A DNA stretch of 64,000 nucleotides from positions 32,667 through 96,666 of the forward strand of contig NZ_JAGGPB010000070.1 in assembly GCF_018614055.1 (NCBI RefSeq), read 5' to 3'. Positions 24,635 through 33,877 of the stretch are shown here, one piece after another; within the stretch, counting starts at the first letter, position 1; each line of letters opens with the position of its first letter. Origin of the DNA: Streptomyces sp. ISL-98. GTDB lineage: Bacteria > Actinomycetota > Actinomycetes > Streptomycetales > Streptomycetaceae. The position numbers and the translations under genes were made by a program. A model generated the notes under the pieces. That model saw nothing but the letters and a program-made list of their open reading frames with translations, made no database searches and was not told the origin of the DNA.

Positions 24635-27600
24635 GTGCGCTACCGCATCCTCGGCCCCACCCAGGCACTCCGCGACGACGGCACGCCCGTCGCCGTCGGC
24701 GGAGCGCGGCTGCGCGCCCTGCTGACGGCGCTGGCGCTGCGGCCGGGGCGTACGGTGCCGGCCGGCGCCCTCACCGACGCGGTGTGGGCAGCCGACCCGC
24801 CCGCCGACGCGACCGGCGCACTCCAGGCCCTGGTCGGCAGGCTCCGCCGGGCCCTCGGCCATGCGGCGATCACCTCCGTGGACGGCGGCTACCGGCTGTG
24901 CGCCCGCCCCGAGGACGTAGACCTGTACTGCTTCGAGCGCCTCGCGGGGGAGGGCGAGCGCGCCCTGGACGCCGGGGACCCGGCCGAGGCGGCGGCCCTG
25001 CTCGACGAGGCGCTGAGCCTGTGGCAGGGCCAGGCCCTGGCCGACCTCCCCGACCGTACGGGCGAAGCCACCCGCTGGGAGACCCGCCGCCTGGCCGCCC
25101 GCCGCACCCGCCTGGCGTCGGCGCTGGCGCTGGGCCGCGCGGAAGAAGCGCTGCCGGAACTGGCCGCGCTCTGCGACGACCACCCGATCGACGAGCAGCT
25201 CCAGGCGCTGCGCCTGCGCGCCCTGCGCGACGCGGGCCGCACGGCACAGGCACTGGCGGCCTACGAGGACCTGCGCCAGGACTTGGCAACGCGCCTGGGC
25301 ACGGATCCGTCGCCCCAACTCCGCGCTCTGCACGCGGAATTGCTGTCCCCGACTCCGCCCCCCGTGCTGGAGGCCGCGGTAACTTCAGCCCGCCCGGGGG
25401 CCGGGGGGCTTGGCCCCCCACGCGGCGGCAGCCGCACAATGTCGCAGCCGGGAAGGGGCGGGGGAGGGGAAGGAAGCGCCGCCCCCGATGCCGCGCAGGC
25501 TCACGGTGCCCAGCAGCGCACTCCGCCCCCCACGGACCCACGCACCGTGCCCCAACCCCAGACCTCCCACGGCAACTTGCGCGCCCGTCTGACCTCCTTC
25601 GTCGGGCGCGAGGCCGACATCGACGTCATCCGGGGCGACCTCGCCGGTGCCCGGCTCGTCACGCTGCTCGGGCCCGGTGGCGCCGGTAAGACACGGCTGT
25701 CGCAGGAAGCCGCCGAGGCGGCCGACGGGGCCTGGCGGGACGGCGTATGGCTGGCAGAGCTCGCGCCCGTCGACGACCCCGCCACCGTGCCCGAGGCCGT
25801 ACTCGTCGCGCTCGGGGCGCGCGAGACCGTGCTGCGCGGGGCCGGCGCCGAGGAGCTGCGGGCCGTCGACCGGCACGGGGACGATCCGCTCGTACGCCTC
25901 GTCGAGCACTGCCACCGCCGCCAGATGCTGCTCCTGCTGGACAACTGCGAGCACGTGATCGACGCCGCCGCCCACCTCGCCGAGGAGCTGCTCGCCCGCT
26001 GCCCGGGCGTGACCGTACTGGCCACCAGCCGGGAACCGCTGGGTGTGCCCGGCGAGGTCGTACGGCCCGTGGAACCCCTGCCCGACCCCATGGCGCTGCG
26101 CCTGCTCGCCGAACGCGGTGCCGCCGCGAAGCCCGGGTTCCGTACGGACGACGATCCGGCCGCGGCGGCCGAGATCTGCCGGCGCCTCGACGGACTCCCC
26201 CTCGCCATCGAACTCGCCGCCGCCCGGCTCCGGATGCTCACCCCGCGCCAGATCGCCGACCGCCTGGACGACCGGTTCCGGCTCCTCACCGGCGGCAGCC
26301 GCACCGTGCTGCCGCGCCAGCAGACCCTGCGCGCGGTCGTCGACTGGTCCTGGGACCTGCTGGACGAGCCGGAAAGGGCGGCTCTGCGCGCCCTGTCCGT
26401 CTTCGCGGGCGGCTGCGACCTGCCCGCCGCCGAGGCGGTCTGCGGGCCCGACGCGCTCGACGTACTCGGCTCGCTGGTCGACAAGTCCCTTGTGGTGGCC
26501 TCCCCTTCGGGCGAGGGCGAGGGCGAGGGCGAGGGCGAGGGCGAGGGCGAGGGCGAGGGCGAGGGCGAGGGCGAGGGCGACGGTGAAGGCGAAGGCGAAG
26601 GCGGCGAGAGCGAAGGCGCGGGCCGCAGCAGCGGCGGCATGCGCTACCGCCTCCTCGAAACCGTCGCCGAGTACGCCGCCGAACGCCTCGACGAGTCGGG
26701 CGAACGAGACGCCACCGAGCACCGCCACCTTGTCCACTTCCGCGAACTGGCCCGCCACGCCGACCCCCTGCTGCGCGGCCGCCAACAGCTCGCCGGCATC
26801 AGCCGCCTCCAGCTCGAGTACGAAAACCTCCGCACCGCACTGCGCCGAGCCATCGCGGCCCGCGACGAGCACGAGGCGCTGTGCCTCGTGCACTCACTCG
26901 CCTGGTACTGGCAGATCCGCGATCTCCGCAGCGAGGCCCGCCACTGGTCCCTGGCCGCCGCCGAACTCGGCCCCGACCCCTTCGCACCGCCGGCCGCCCC
27001 CGCCCCCGCCCTGTACGAGCGGTGTACGGACACACCGCCGCCCATGGCACCGGAACAGCTGCTGGAGGCGCGGCGCGGAGCGTGGATGATCCATCTGGCG
27101 AGCATGAACCACGACCTCGACGAGTGGACCTCCGGCGACGCCATGGAGTGGCTGCGCCGCGTCGTCGACGTCTACCGGCCGGGTCTGCCGCAGACCTGCC
27201 GCACACCCGGGACGCTCTGGTTCTACGCGATCATGCTCACCGGCAGCCCGGGGCAGCTGAAGGAGGTCATCGACCGGACGGTCGACACCTGCCGGGAGCT
27301 CGGTTACGTATGGGAGCTCGCCGCCGCGCTCCAGATGCGGGCCAACATCCTCGCCAACCGCAGCGACTGGGCCGGTGACGCCGGCCGCGACGCCGACGAG
27401 AGCCTGGAGATCTTCACCCGGCTCGGAGACGCGTGGGGCGCGGCCGAGGCCCTGTCGGCGCGTGGCGAGGCCCGCGAGCGCACAGGCAGGTTCGCCCTCG
27501 CCGCCGAGGACTTCCGCGCCGCGATCGGCCACGCGCGGCAGCTCGGAGCCAAGGAGCAGGTCGCGCTGCTGCGGGTGCGGCTCGCGGGCGTCATGGTGGA

Positions 27601-28192
27601 GACGGGCGACGGCGAGGAGGCCGAGGCGATGCTGCGCGCTGTCCTCGCCGAGGTCGAGCACAGCGGCCACGAGTGCGAGCCCGCAGCCCGCATATACCTG
27701 GCGACGTGGCTCGCCCGCAGCGGTCGCAGGGACGAGGGCCGCGAACAACTGGAGCGCGTGCGGAGGGACTTCAAGAAGTCGACCCTGGCGATCTTCGAAG
27801 GCTTCGTGCTCGGCCTCCTCTCCTGGCTGGACAATCTGGACGGCCGGTACGCCGCCGCGCTCGACCAGGCACGTCAGGCGCTGGAACGGTCCTGCGTGCC
27901 GCTGTCGCGGATGGTCGCCCCGCACATGCCCGCGATCCAGCTGATGATCGCGGCCCGTGCCCTGGCCGGACTCGGCGGCCCGGGCATGGCCCGCGACGCC
28001 GCACGCCTGCTCCACGCGCACGACGCCCTGCTCCCGCCGGGCCACTTCGTGACGACGCAGGAGCGCGAGACGAGGGCGGACGCCGAGGCGGCTGCCCGCG
28101 CCGCGCTCGGCGACACCGCGTACGAGGCGGCGTACGCCGAAGGCAGCGGCCTCACTCTGGACGAGGCCGCCGCCCTGGCCGCCGGACGCTGA
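24635..28192 (+). CDS. AfsR/SARP-like BTAD regulator with NB-ARC ATPase and TPR repeats
   Basis: 1185 residues. Order: winged-helix DNA-binding domain (about 1-85, YRILGPTQALRDDG onward), BTAD helical domain (about 90-235), a linker (about 240-310) that contains a translated copy of the dispersed repeat, and an NB-ARC/STAND ATPase with Walker A GPGGAGKT (about 345) and Walker B LLLLDNCEHV. The GLPLAIELAAARL motif follows. A GE-repeat (about 626-656) precedes C-terminal TPR helices (about 670-1180). Such proteins activate antibiotic or morphology genes after nucleotide-driven assembly. The GTG start has GACAAT six bases upstream, consistent with leaderless transcription. Target genes unknown; the following ABC exporter is on the opposite strand. 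Confidence 0.85.
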   Translation: MRYRILGPTQALRDDGTPVAVGGARLRALLTALALRPGRTVPAGALTDAVWAADPPADATGALQALVGRLRRALGHAAITSVDGGYRLCARPEDVDLYCFERLAGEGERALDAGDPAEAAALLDEALSLWQGQALADLPDRTGEATRWETRRLAARRTRLASALALGRAEEALPELAALCDDHPIDEQLQALRLRALRDAGRTAQALAAYEDLRQDLATRLGTDPSPQLRALHAELLSPTPPPVLEAAVTSARPGAGGLGPPRGGSRTMSQPGRGGGGEGSAAPDAAQAHGAQQRTPPPTDPRTVPQPQTSHGNLRARLTSFVGREADIDVIRGDLAGARLVTLLGPGGAGKTRLSQEAAEAADGAWRDGVWLAELAPVDDPATVPEAVLVALGARETVLRGAGAEELRAVDRHGDDPLVRLVEHCHRRQMLLLLDNCEHVIDAAAHLAEELLARCPGVTVLATSREPLGVPGEVVRPVEPLPDPMALRLLAERGAAAKPGFRTDDDPAAAAEICRRLDGLPLAIELAAARLRMLTPRQIADRLDDRFRLLTGGSRTVLPRQQTLRAVVDWSWDLLDEPERAALRALSVFAGGCDLPAAEAVCGPDALDVLGSLVDKSLVVASPSGEGEGEGEGEGEGEGEGEGEGEGDGEGEGEGGESEGAGRSSGGMRYRLLETVAEYAAERLDESGERDATEHRHLVHFRELARHADPLLRGRQQLAGISRLQLEYENLRTALRRAIAARDEHEALCLVHSLAWYWQIRDLRSEARHWSLAAAELGPDPFAPPAAPAPALYERCTDTPPPMAPEQLLEARRGAWMIHLASMNHDLDEWTSGDAMEWLRRVVDVYRPGLPQTCRTPGTLWFYAIMLTGSPGQLKEVIDRTVDTCRELGYVWELAAALQMRANILANRSDWAGDAGRDADESLEIFTRLGDAWGAAEALSARGEARERTGRFALAAEDFRAAIGHARQLGAKEQVALLRVRLAGVMVETGDGEEAEAMLRAVLAEVEHSGHECEPAARIYLATWLARSGRRDEGREQLERVRRDFKKSTLAIFEGFVLGLLSWLDNLDGRYAAALDQARQALERSCVPLSRMVAPHMPAIQLMIAARALAGLGGPGMARDAARLLHAHDALLPPGHFVTTQERETRADAEAAARAALGDTAYEAAYAEGSGLTLDEAAALAAGR
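25401..25471 (-). repeat. Dispersed palindromic repeat, copy C, inside the BTAD regulator gene
   Basis: Reverse-strand copy of the repeat found at 1051-1140 and 11,859-12,053: CGCGGCGGCAGCCGCA, then a TGTCGCAGCCGGGAAGGGGC block and a G-rich tail, preceded by the GGGGGGC/GCCCCCC hairpin. It is read through in frame as a Gly/Arg/Ser-rich linker (PPRGGSRTMSQPGRGGG). Confidence 0.8.
26511..26580 (+). repeat. GCGAGG hexanucleotide tandem repeat coding for a Glu-Gly run
   Basis: Nearly twelve perfect 6-bp units, then degenerate ones (GGTGAAGGCGAAGGC) to about 26,600. Encodes an (EG)n run in the BTAD regulator between the ATPase and the TPR domain. Length changes would stay in frame. Confidence 0.9.
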
Positions 28193-28213
28193 CGCGACCG
28201 GCGGGACCGTACG

Positions 28214-29059
28214 TCAGGTCTTCTTGCGGAACTTGGACACCGCGAGCGGAGCCGTCACCACCGTGATGGCCACCGTCCACGCCAGCACCATCCACACGTC
28301 GCGGGCGACGGGACCGCCGATGAACAGCCCGCGGGCCGCGTCCGCCAGGCTCGACAGCGGGTTGTAGTCGGTGAAGGTCTGCAACCAGCCCGGCATCGTC
28401 GAGGGCGGCGTGAAGATCGACGACCCGAACTGCAGGGGCATCAGCACCATGAACGCCATGCCCTGCACAGCCTGCGCCGTCTTCACGGTCAGCCCGATCA
28501 GGATGAAGATCCACATCAGCGAGGCGCCGAAGAGGAGCGAAAGCGCGATCGCGCCCAGGATGTGCAGCGGCGAAGTCTCGACCGACATACCCAGGACGAA
28601 GCCCACGCTCAGCAGGATCACGAAGGCGACCATCATGCGGCCGATCTCGACGACGATCTTCGCTATGAGGACCGAGGACCGGGCGATCGGCATCGTCCGG
28701 AACCGGTCCATGACCCCCTTCTGGAAGTCCTCGTTGACGCCGGTGCCGACCGCCATCGAGACGTTCATGCCCATCATCGCCATCAGGCCGGGGACCAGAT
28801 AGCTGACGTACTCGGACTGTTTGCCCGGGCCCGCGACCGCGCCGCCGAAGACGAAGGTGAAGAGCAGGGTGAAGACGATCGGCATCAGCAGGACGTCGAA
28901 CATCGACTCCGGGTCCTGCTTGATCTGCATGGCGTTGCGGCGGGCGAGAGCCACGATGTGCCGTGCGTTGGCCCGCAGACCGATCCGGCCCTCACCGCCG
29001 CCGCGCGCCTTCGCGGGCGACTCGGGCGCCGTTGTCGGTGTCACTGTCGCCGCGCTCAT
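28214..29059 (-). CDS. ABC-2 type transporter permease (DrrB-like)
   Basis: 281-residue membrane partner of the preceding ATPase, with six helices and the ABC-2 pattern (ESMFDVLLMPIVFTLLFTFVFGG near the N-terminus, quoted as FDVLLMPIVFTLLFTFV; YNPLSSLADAARGLFIG near the C-terminus). DrrAB-type exporters pump daunorubicin-like or lipid substrates. The ATG at 29,059 overlaps the ATPase stop (ATGA), so the two are coupled. The cargo cannot be inferred. Confidence 0.87.
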   Translation of the reverse strand: MSAATVTPTTAPESPAKARGGGEGRIGLRANARHIVALARRNAMQIKQDPESMFDVLLMPIVFTLLFTFVFGGAVAGPGKQSEYVSYLVPGLMAMMGMNVSMAVGTGVNEDFQKGVMDRFRTMPIARSSVLIAKIVVEIGRMMVAFVILLSVGFVLGMSVETSPLHILGAIALSLLFGASLMWIFILIGLTVKTAQAVQGMAFMVLMPLQFGSSIFTPPSTMPGWLQTFTDYNPLSSLADAARGLFIGGPVARDVWMVLAWTVAITVVTAPLAVSKFRKKT

Positions 29060-30084
29060 GCCGCGACCCCCTCGTGCTGCTTGATGTCTTCGACGTTCTC
29101 GGTGAGCGCGTCGCTCGTCTTCTCGCCCGTAATGGCCAGGAACACCTCGTCCAGGCTGGGCAGATGGGTCCCGATCTCCGCGATGCCGAAGCCCCGCGCA
29201 CCCAGCAGGCCGACCACCGCGGTCAGTTGCTCGTCGCTGAGGATCGGTACGTAGAGCATCCCCTCGTCGGCCTTCGACCCTGCGATCCCGTCGAGCCCCG
29301 CCTCGCTCAACGCCCTTGCCATCTCGGTCAGTTGCGCCGGGTCGGACGGGCGGACCTCCAGGGTGCGGCCGCCGACCTTTGCCTTCAGCTCGTCGACCTT
29401 GCCGCCCGCTATGACCCGGCCCCGGTCGATGACCGTCAGCTCGCTCGCGAGCTGCTCGGCCTCCTCCATGTACTGCGTGGTGAGCAGGACGGTGACCCCC
29501 TCGCCCACCATCCGCTTCACCTCGTCCCACACCTCGTTGCGGGTACGCGGGTCGAGTCCGGTCGTCGGCTCGTCCAGGTAGAGCACGGAGGGCTGCCCGA
29601 TCATGGAAGCCGCCAGGTCGAGGCGCCGCCGCATACCGCCGGAGTACTGCATGACCGGCTTCTTCGCGGCCTCGGTCAGCGAGAACCGCTCCAGCAGCTC
29701 GTCCGCGCGCCTGCGCGAGTCCTTGCGGGACAGATCGAGCAGCCGCCCGATCATGTAGAGGTTCTCCCAGCCGACGAGCTTCTCGTCGACCGATGCGTAC
29801 TGCCCGGTCAGGCCTATGGTGCGGCGAAGCTGCCGGGGCTGCTTCACCACGTCGTAACCGGCCACGACGGCCGTGCCGGCGTCCGGCTGGATCAGGGTGG
29901 ACAGGCAGCGCACGAGGGTGGTCTTTCCGGCCCCGTTGGGCCCGAGGACACCGAGCACGGTGCCTTCCTGTACGACCAGGTCCACGCCGTCCAGTGCCTT
30001 GGTCTCGCCGTAGTGCTTGACCAGTCCCCTTACCTCGACGGCGTTGGCCGCGCCGCCTGTGGGGTTCTTGTCGATTCGCGTCAT
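29056..30084 (-). CDS. ABC transporter ATP-binding protein (DrrA-like)
   Basis: 342 residues from the ATG at 30,084 (MTRIDKNPTG). Walker A GPNGAGKTT, signature YSGGMRRRLDLA, Walker B VLYLDEPTTGLDP, and the switch His replaced by Gln in LLTTQYMEEAEQLA, as in DrrA. The C-terminal domain carries the DrrA-like GTHLPSLDEVFLAITG motif that docks with the permease. An upstream in-frame codon at 30,114 would add ten residues without a ribosome binding site. A bidirectional hairpin at 30,132-30,166 separates it from panB. Confidence 0.9.
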   Translation of the reverse strand: MTRIDKNPTGGAANAVEVRGLVKHYGETKALDGVDLVVQEGTVLGVLGPNGAGKTTLVRCLSTLIQPDAGTAVVAGYDVVKQPRQLRRTIGLTGQYASVDEKLVGWENLYMIGRLLDLSRKDSRRRADELLERFSLTEAAKKPVMQYSGGMRRRLDLAASMIGQPSVLYLDEPTTGLDPRTRNEVWDEVKRMVGEGVTVLLTTQYMEEAEQLASELTVIDRGRVIAGGKVDELKAKVGGRTLEVRPSDPAQLTEMARALSEAGLDGIAGSKADEGMLYVPILSDEQLTAVVGLLGARGFGIAEIGTHLPSLDEVFLAITGEKTSDALTENVEDIKQHEGVAA

Positions 30085-30131
30085 GCCGACTATGAGAACA
30101 GCCGCCACTGACAACGCACCGACAGAACGCC

Positions 30132-30166
30132 GACAGCCCGCCGATGGGGGAAGTCGGCGGGCTGTC
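30132..30166. terminator. Hairpin terminator between panB and the ABC operon
   Basis: GACAGCCCGCCGA (30,132-30,144) pairs perfectly with 30,154-30,166 around a 9-nt loop. It follows panB (minus strand) and precedes the ABC genes on the same strand. Confidence 0.8.
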
Positions 30167-30183
30167 TCTGGTGCGGGCAGTGG

Positions 30184-31047
30184 CTAGTGGAAGGTGTGCT
30201 CCTCCTGCGGGAACGCCCCGCCGACCACCTCGTCGGCGAACGCCTTCGCCGCGTCCCCGAGGGTCTGCCGGAGGTTCGCGTACTGCTTGGTGAAGCGCGG
30301 CACCTTGCCGCCCGTGAGACCGACCATGTCGGTGTACACGAGCACCTGGGCGTCCGTGTCGGGACCGGCGCCGATGCCGATCGTCGGGATGTGCAGCGAC
30401 CGCGTGACCTCGGCGGCCAGCTCGGCCGGTACGAGCTCCAGCACGACCGCGAACGCGCCCGCGTCCTGCGCGGCCTTCGCGTCACGGAGCAGCTTGTGGG
30501 CGGTCTCGTCGTCGCGGCCCTGCACCCGGTAACCCATGGTGTTCACGGACTGCGGGGTCAGGCCCAGGTGCGACATGACCGGGATCCCGGACTGCACGAT
30601 CAGCTCGGTCTGGGCCAGTGAGCGGTCGCCGCCCTCCAGCTTGACCGCGCCGACCCCGGCCTCCTTGACCAGCCGGATAGCACTGCGCAGGCCCTGGACG
30701 GGGCCCTCCTGGTAGGAGCCGAAGGGGAGGTCGCCGACAACGAGGGCGCGGCTCGTGCCCCGTACGACAGCGGCGGACAGCATGGTCATTTCGTCGAGAG
30801 TGACCGGCACAGTGGTGTCGTAACCGAGGTGGCAGTTGCCCATGGAGTCGCCGACGAGCATGACCGGGATACCGGCCTCGTCGAAGACCGAGGCGGTCAT
30901 GGCGTCGTACGCGGTGAGCATGGGCCACTTCTCGCCGCGCTCCTTGGCGGCGGCGATGTCATGGACCGTGATGCGGCGAGTGCCCTTGCCGCCGTACAGC
31001 GCCTTGCTGCTGTCGGCGGGTGTCTTGTGGGCAGCCTGAAGCGTCAT
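30184..31047 (-). CDS. panB: 3-methyl-2-oxobutanoate hydroxymethyltransferase (ketopantoate hydroxymethyltransferase)
   Basis: First committed step of pantothenate/CoA synthesis: adds a hydroxymethyl group from methylene-tetrahydrofolate to 2-oxoisovalerate. 287 residues of TIM-barrel fold with LTAYDAMTASVFDEAGI, the Mg-binding VGDSMGNCHLGY and the LEGGD and IGIGAGP motifs. Start at 31,047, with AAGGAG seven to ten bases upstream. A single-gene unit ended by the hairpin at 30,132-30,166. Confidence 0.95.
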   Translation of the reverse strand: MTLQAAHKTPADSSKALYGGKGTRRITVHDIAAAKERGEKWPMLTAYDAMTASVFDEAGIPVMLVGDSMGNCHLGYDTTVPVTLDEMTMLSAAVVRGTSRALVVGDLPFGSYQEGPVQGLRSAIRLVKEAGVGAVKLEGGDRSLAQTELIVQSGIPVMSHLGLTPQSVNTMGYRVQGRDDETAHKLLRDAKAAQDAGAFAVVLELVPAELAAEVTRSLHIPTIGIGAGPDTDAQVLVYTDMVGLTGGKVPRFTKQYANLRQTLGDAAKAFADEVVGGAFPQEEHTFH

Positions 31048-31360
31048 GGCTAACGGCTCCTTCGAAATCTCGAGGCGCCCTGACGGCGTCCCCGGACCAC
31101 AACCATGGTGACACCCCACCGGGGCTTACGGGAAGTGGGGGCGGTGCGGCTGCTGAGGGCTGTCCGCGCCGCTGGCTGGTTTGTGCGCGTTTCGTCACAG
31201 CGGGCCCTCCGCGCACAGGAACCGGAACCCGCACCCCCGCCCCGTCGTCCTCGTGTCAAGACGGCCGCCGTGTTGGGCGGCAGAGAAAGGCACCGGCAAT
31301 CCCCTAGGGTCACAGGCGTGGCCGGTGTGCAGGGCATGGCAAGGCAGTGAGGACAGCGGA
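31048..31360. other. Divergent promoter region between panB and the EEP-family gene
   Basis: No gene seen. A TAGGGT hexamer at 31,305-31,310 is a plausible -10 for the rightward gene, giving a leader of about 45 nt. The open frames crossing this region lack ribosome binding sites and run antisense to panB's leader. Confidence 0.5.
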
Positions 31361-32386
31361 ATGGCACAGGCGTACAAGACGGACTCGGGGAACGGCAGCT
31401 CGGAATCCGAGCGTTCGGGGTCCCGTCTCCGGCTCCGCCTCGACCGCTGGCGCCGCGACAGGGGCATCTGGCGGCGCGGCGTCGTCCTCGCGGTCTGCGC
31501 GGTCCTGCTCACACTGCTGATGGTCTTCCACGCGGAGATCCCCAACACCGTCGGCAACCTCGGCAGCCTCACCGAGACCTTCCTGCCGTGGCTCGGCGTG
31601 GTCGGCATCCCTGTGCTGCTCGTCATGTCGCTGGTGCGCCGCTCGGCGACCGCGCTGGTCGCCCTGCTCCTGCCGGCGATTGTCTGGCTGAATCTCTTCG
31701 GCGGCCTGCTCACGGACAAGGCGGGCACGGGTGGCAACCTGACGGTCGCCACCCACAACGTCAACGCCGAAAACCCCGACCCCGAAGGCACGGCCCGCAA
31801 ACTGGCCGAATCCGGTGCCGATGTGGTGGCCCTTGAGGAGCTCAAGGCGAGCGCGGTGCCGTCGTACGAGAGCGCTCTGTCCGGCACGTACAAGTACCAC
31901 TCGGTGCAGGGCACCGTCGGGCTGTGGAGCAAGTACCCGATGTCCGACACCCGGCCCGTCGACATCAAGATGGGCTGGACCCGCGCCATGCGTTCCACGG
32001 TGACGACGCCGGAGGGCGAGGTCGCCGTGTACGTCGCGCATCTCCCCTCCGTACGGGTCAAGGTCAACGCCGGCTTCACGGCCGGCCAGCGCGACGACAG
32101 CGCGGACGCCCTCGGCGAGGCCATCGCCCGCGAGCCCCTCGGCAAGGTCGTCCTCCTCGGCGACCTCAACGGCACCATGAACGACAGGGCCCTGAACGCG
32201 GTCACCTCCCAGATGCGGTCCACGCAGGGCGCGGCGGGCGACGGCTTCGGCTTCAGCTGGCCGGCGGCGTTCCCGATGGCGCGGATCGACCAGATCATGG
32301 TGAAGGGGATCGACCCGGTGTCGTCCTGGGCGCTGCCGGACACGGGCAGCGACCATCTGCCGATCGCGGCGCGGGTGGAGATCTGA
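31361..32386 (+). CDS. Membrane-anchored endonuclease/exonuclease/phosphatase-family protein
   Basis: 341 residues: a basic cytoplasmic N-terminus, three hydrophobic helices (about 38-115) and an extracytoplasmic EEP domain with the metal Asn/Glu pair (THNVNAENPD, ALEEL), His of AVYVAHLPSV, GDLNGTMNDR and the C-terminal GSDHLP catalytic His. Members cleave phosphodiesters in nucleic acids, lipids or phosphoinositides; the outside location favours extracellular DNA or phospholipid. GAGGA lies eight bases before the ATG. Confidence 0.82.
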   Translation: MAQAYKTDSGNGSSESERSGSRLRLRLDRWRRDRGIWRRGVVLAVCAVLLTLLMVFHAEIPNTVGNLGSLTETFLPWLGVVGIPVLLVMSLVRRSATALVALLLPAIVWLNLFGGLLTDKAGTGGNLTVATHNVNAENPDPEGTARKLAESGADVVALEELKASAVPSYESALSGTYKYHSVQGTVGLWSKYPMSDTRPVDIKMGWTRAMRSTVTTPEGEVAVYVAHLPSVRVKVNAGFTAGQRDDSADALGEAIAREPLGKVVLLGDLNGTMNDRALNAVTSQMRSTQGAAGDGFGFSWPAAFPMARIDQIMVKGIDPVSSWALPDTGSDHLPIAARVEI

Positions 32387-32497
32387 CGGGCGCGCACGCT
32401 CTGTCGCAACCCGGCGTTTACGTCGCGGAGCACTTCACCTGAGAGACTTTGTTCCGCACAGGAACGTACTCCCTCTCTCTCGTGGAAAAGGTCACCC

Positions 32498-33724
32498 ATG
32501 CCCAGGCCGCCCCGGCCCGTCGCCCTGCTCGCCCTCGCTGTGAGCGCCTTCGGCATCGGAACCACCGAATTCGTGATGATGGGCCTGCTGCCCAACGTCG
32601 CCGACGACCTGAACACCTCCGTACCGAGCGCCGGCCATCTCGTATCGGCGTACGCGATAGGTGTCGTGATCGGGGCCCCGCTGCTCACGGTCCTGGGCTC
32701 GCGCATCCCCCGAAAGCGGATGCTCCTCCTCCTGATGGCCCTGTTCACCGTCGGCAATCTGGCCTCCGCCCTGGCGCCCGGCTTCGGCTGGCTGGTGGCG
32801 GGCCGGGTGCTCGCCGGGCTGCCGCACGGGGCGTTCTTCGGGGTCGGCGCTGTGGTCGCGGCGCGGCTGGTGGCGGACGGGCGCCAGGCGCGGGCCGTCG
32901 CGACGATGTTCCTCGGCCTTACGGTCGCCAACATCGTCGGCGTACCGGCGGCGACGCTGCTCGGCCAGCACCTCGGCTGGCGCGCGACGTTCCTGGTGGT
33001 CGCGGCGATCGGCCTGGTCGCGATGGCCGCGCTGGCCCGCCTTGTCCCGTACGTCCCCGTGGACGCACAGCAGAGCGTGGCCCGCGAACTGCGCGCCCTG
33101 CGCAACGGCCAGGTCCTCCTCGGCCTGCTCACCGCGGTCTTCGGCTTCGCTGGCGTCTTCGCCGTGTACTCCTACCTGGCGTCCATGACGACCGAGGTCA
33201 TGGGCTTCGGCGAGTCGTCAGTAACGCTGATCCTCGCCCTCTTCGGCACGGGCATGACGCTGGGTGCGCTGGCGGCGGGCCCGCTGACGGACCGAGCCCC
33301 CCGCCCCACCCTCTACGGCTCTCTGGCCGCCCTCGCGGTCGTCCTGCTCGCCTTCAACTACACCGCCCATGTGCAGTGGGCTGCGCTGGTCACGGTGGTG
33401 GTGCTGGGCACGGTCGGCTTCATGACCACGACGCCGCTCCAGATGCTGGTCATGAAGGCGGCCAAGGACGCCCCGACCCTGGCCTCCGCCTCCAACCACT
33501 CGGCGTTCAACCTCGCCAATGCGGGCGGCGCGTGGCTCGGCGGCATGGCGATCACGGCGGGCTGGGGCTGGATGTCGCCGACGCTGGTGGGGGCGGGGCT
33601 GGCGGCGGCGGGCCTGGGAATCGCGGCGACGGCGGGCGTCCTGGCCCGGTCGGCGTCGCCGTCGCGCTCGCGCGTAGTAGCCTCCCGCAGCGCGCGGGAA
33701 CGGGCGCGGGACGCGGTGGCGTGA
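32498..33724 (+). CDS. MFS transporter (AraJ/PbuE/Cmx-like)
   Basis: 408 residues, 12 helices. The N-terminal FGIGTTEFVMMGLLPNVADDL and the GSRIPRKRMLLLLMALF loop are typical of the DHA1 drug:proton antiporters that include Streptomyces chloramphenicol exporters (Cmx/CmlR) and AraJ. The product ends with a basic, Ser/Arg-rich tail. Substrate unknown. Followed by a repeat-filled gap. Confidence 0.83.
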   Translation: MPRPPRPVALLALAVSAFGIGTTEFVMMGLLPNVADDLNTSVPSAGHLVSAYAIGVVIGAPLLTVLGSRIPRKRMLLLLMALFTVGNLASALAPGFGWLVAGRVLAGLPHGAFFGVGAVVAARLVADGRQARAVATMFLGLTVANIVGVPAATLLGQHLGWRATFLVVAAIGLVAMAALARLVPYVPVDAQQSVARELRALRNGQVLLGLLTAVFGFAGVFAVYSYLASMTTEVMGFGESSVTLILALFGTGMTLGALAAGPLTDRAPRPTLYGSLAALAVVLLAFNYTAHVQWAALVTVVVLGTVGFMTTTPLQMLVMKAAKDAPTLASASNHSAFNLANAGGAWLGGMAITAGWGWMSPTLVGAGLAAAGLGIAATAGVLARSASPSRSRVVASRSARERARDAVA

Positions 33725-33730
33725 CGGGGG

Positions 33731-33779
33731 GTTCTTTTCCCCACCCCGCCCCTTCCCGAACTGGGGACAAGCCCCCAGG
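33731..33779 (+). repeat. Dispersed palindromic repeat, copy D (internally deleted)
   Basis: Shares the TTCTTTTCCCC lead, the GCCCCTTCCCG core start and the ACAAGCCCCCAGGC end with copies A and B, but lacks the TGACATTTGCGGCTGCCGCC block between them. Confidence 0.6.
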
Positions 33780-33877
33780 CCCTCGGCCCCCTGGACGCCC
33801 TCCGGGCGTGGTCCTCAGACGCCGGACGGCCTAAAAATCAACCGGGGCGGCCCTTCCGACGGCCGACGGCGCCCAGC

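Noticed and set aside
26511..26580. Phase-variable switch from the hexanucleotide repeat
   Set aside because: A 6-bp unit keeps the frame, so unit changes cannot switch the gene off; only linker length would change.
31195..33132. 645-codon minus-strand frame opposite the EEP and MFS genes
   Set aside because: Antisense to two well-supported genes; Arg/Thr/Ser-rich low-complexity product, no motif.
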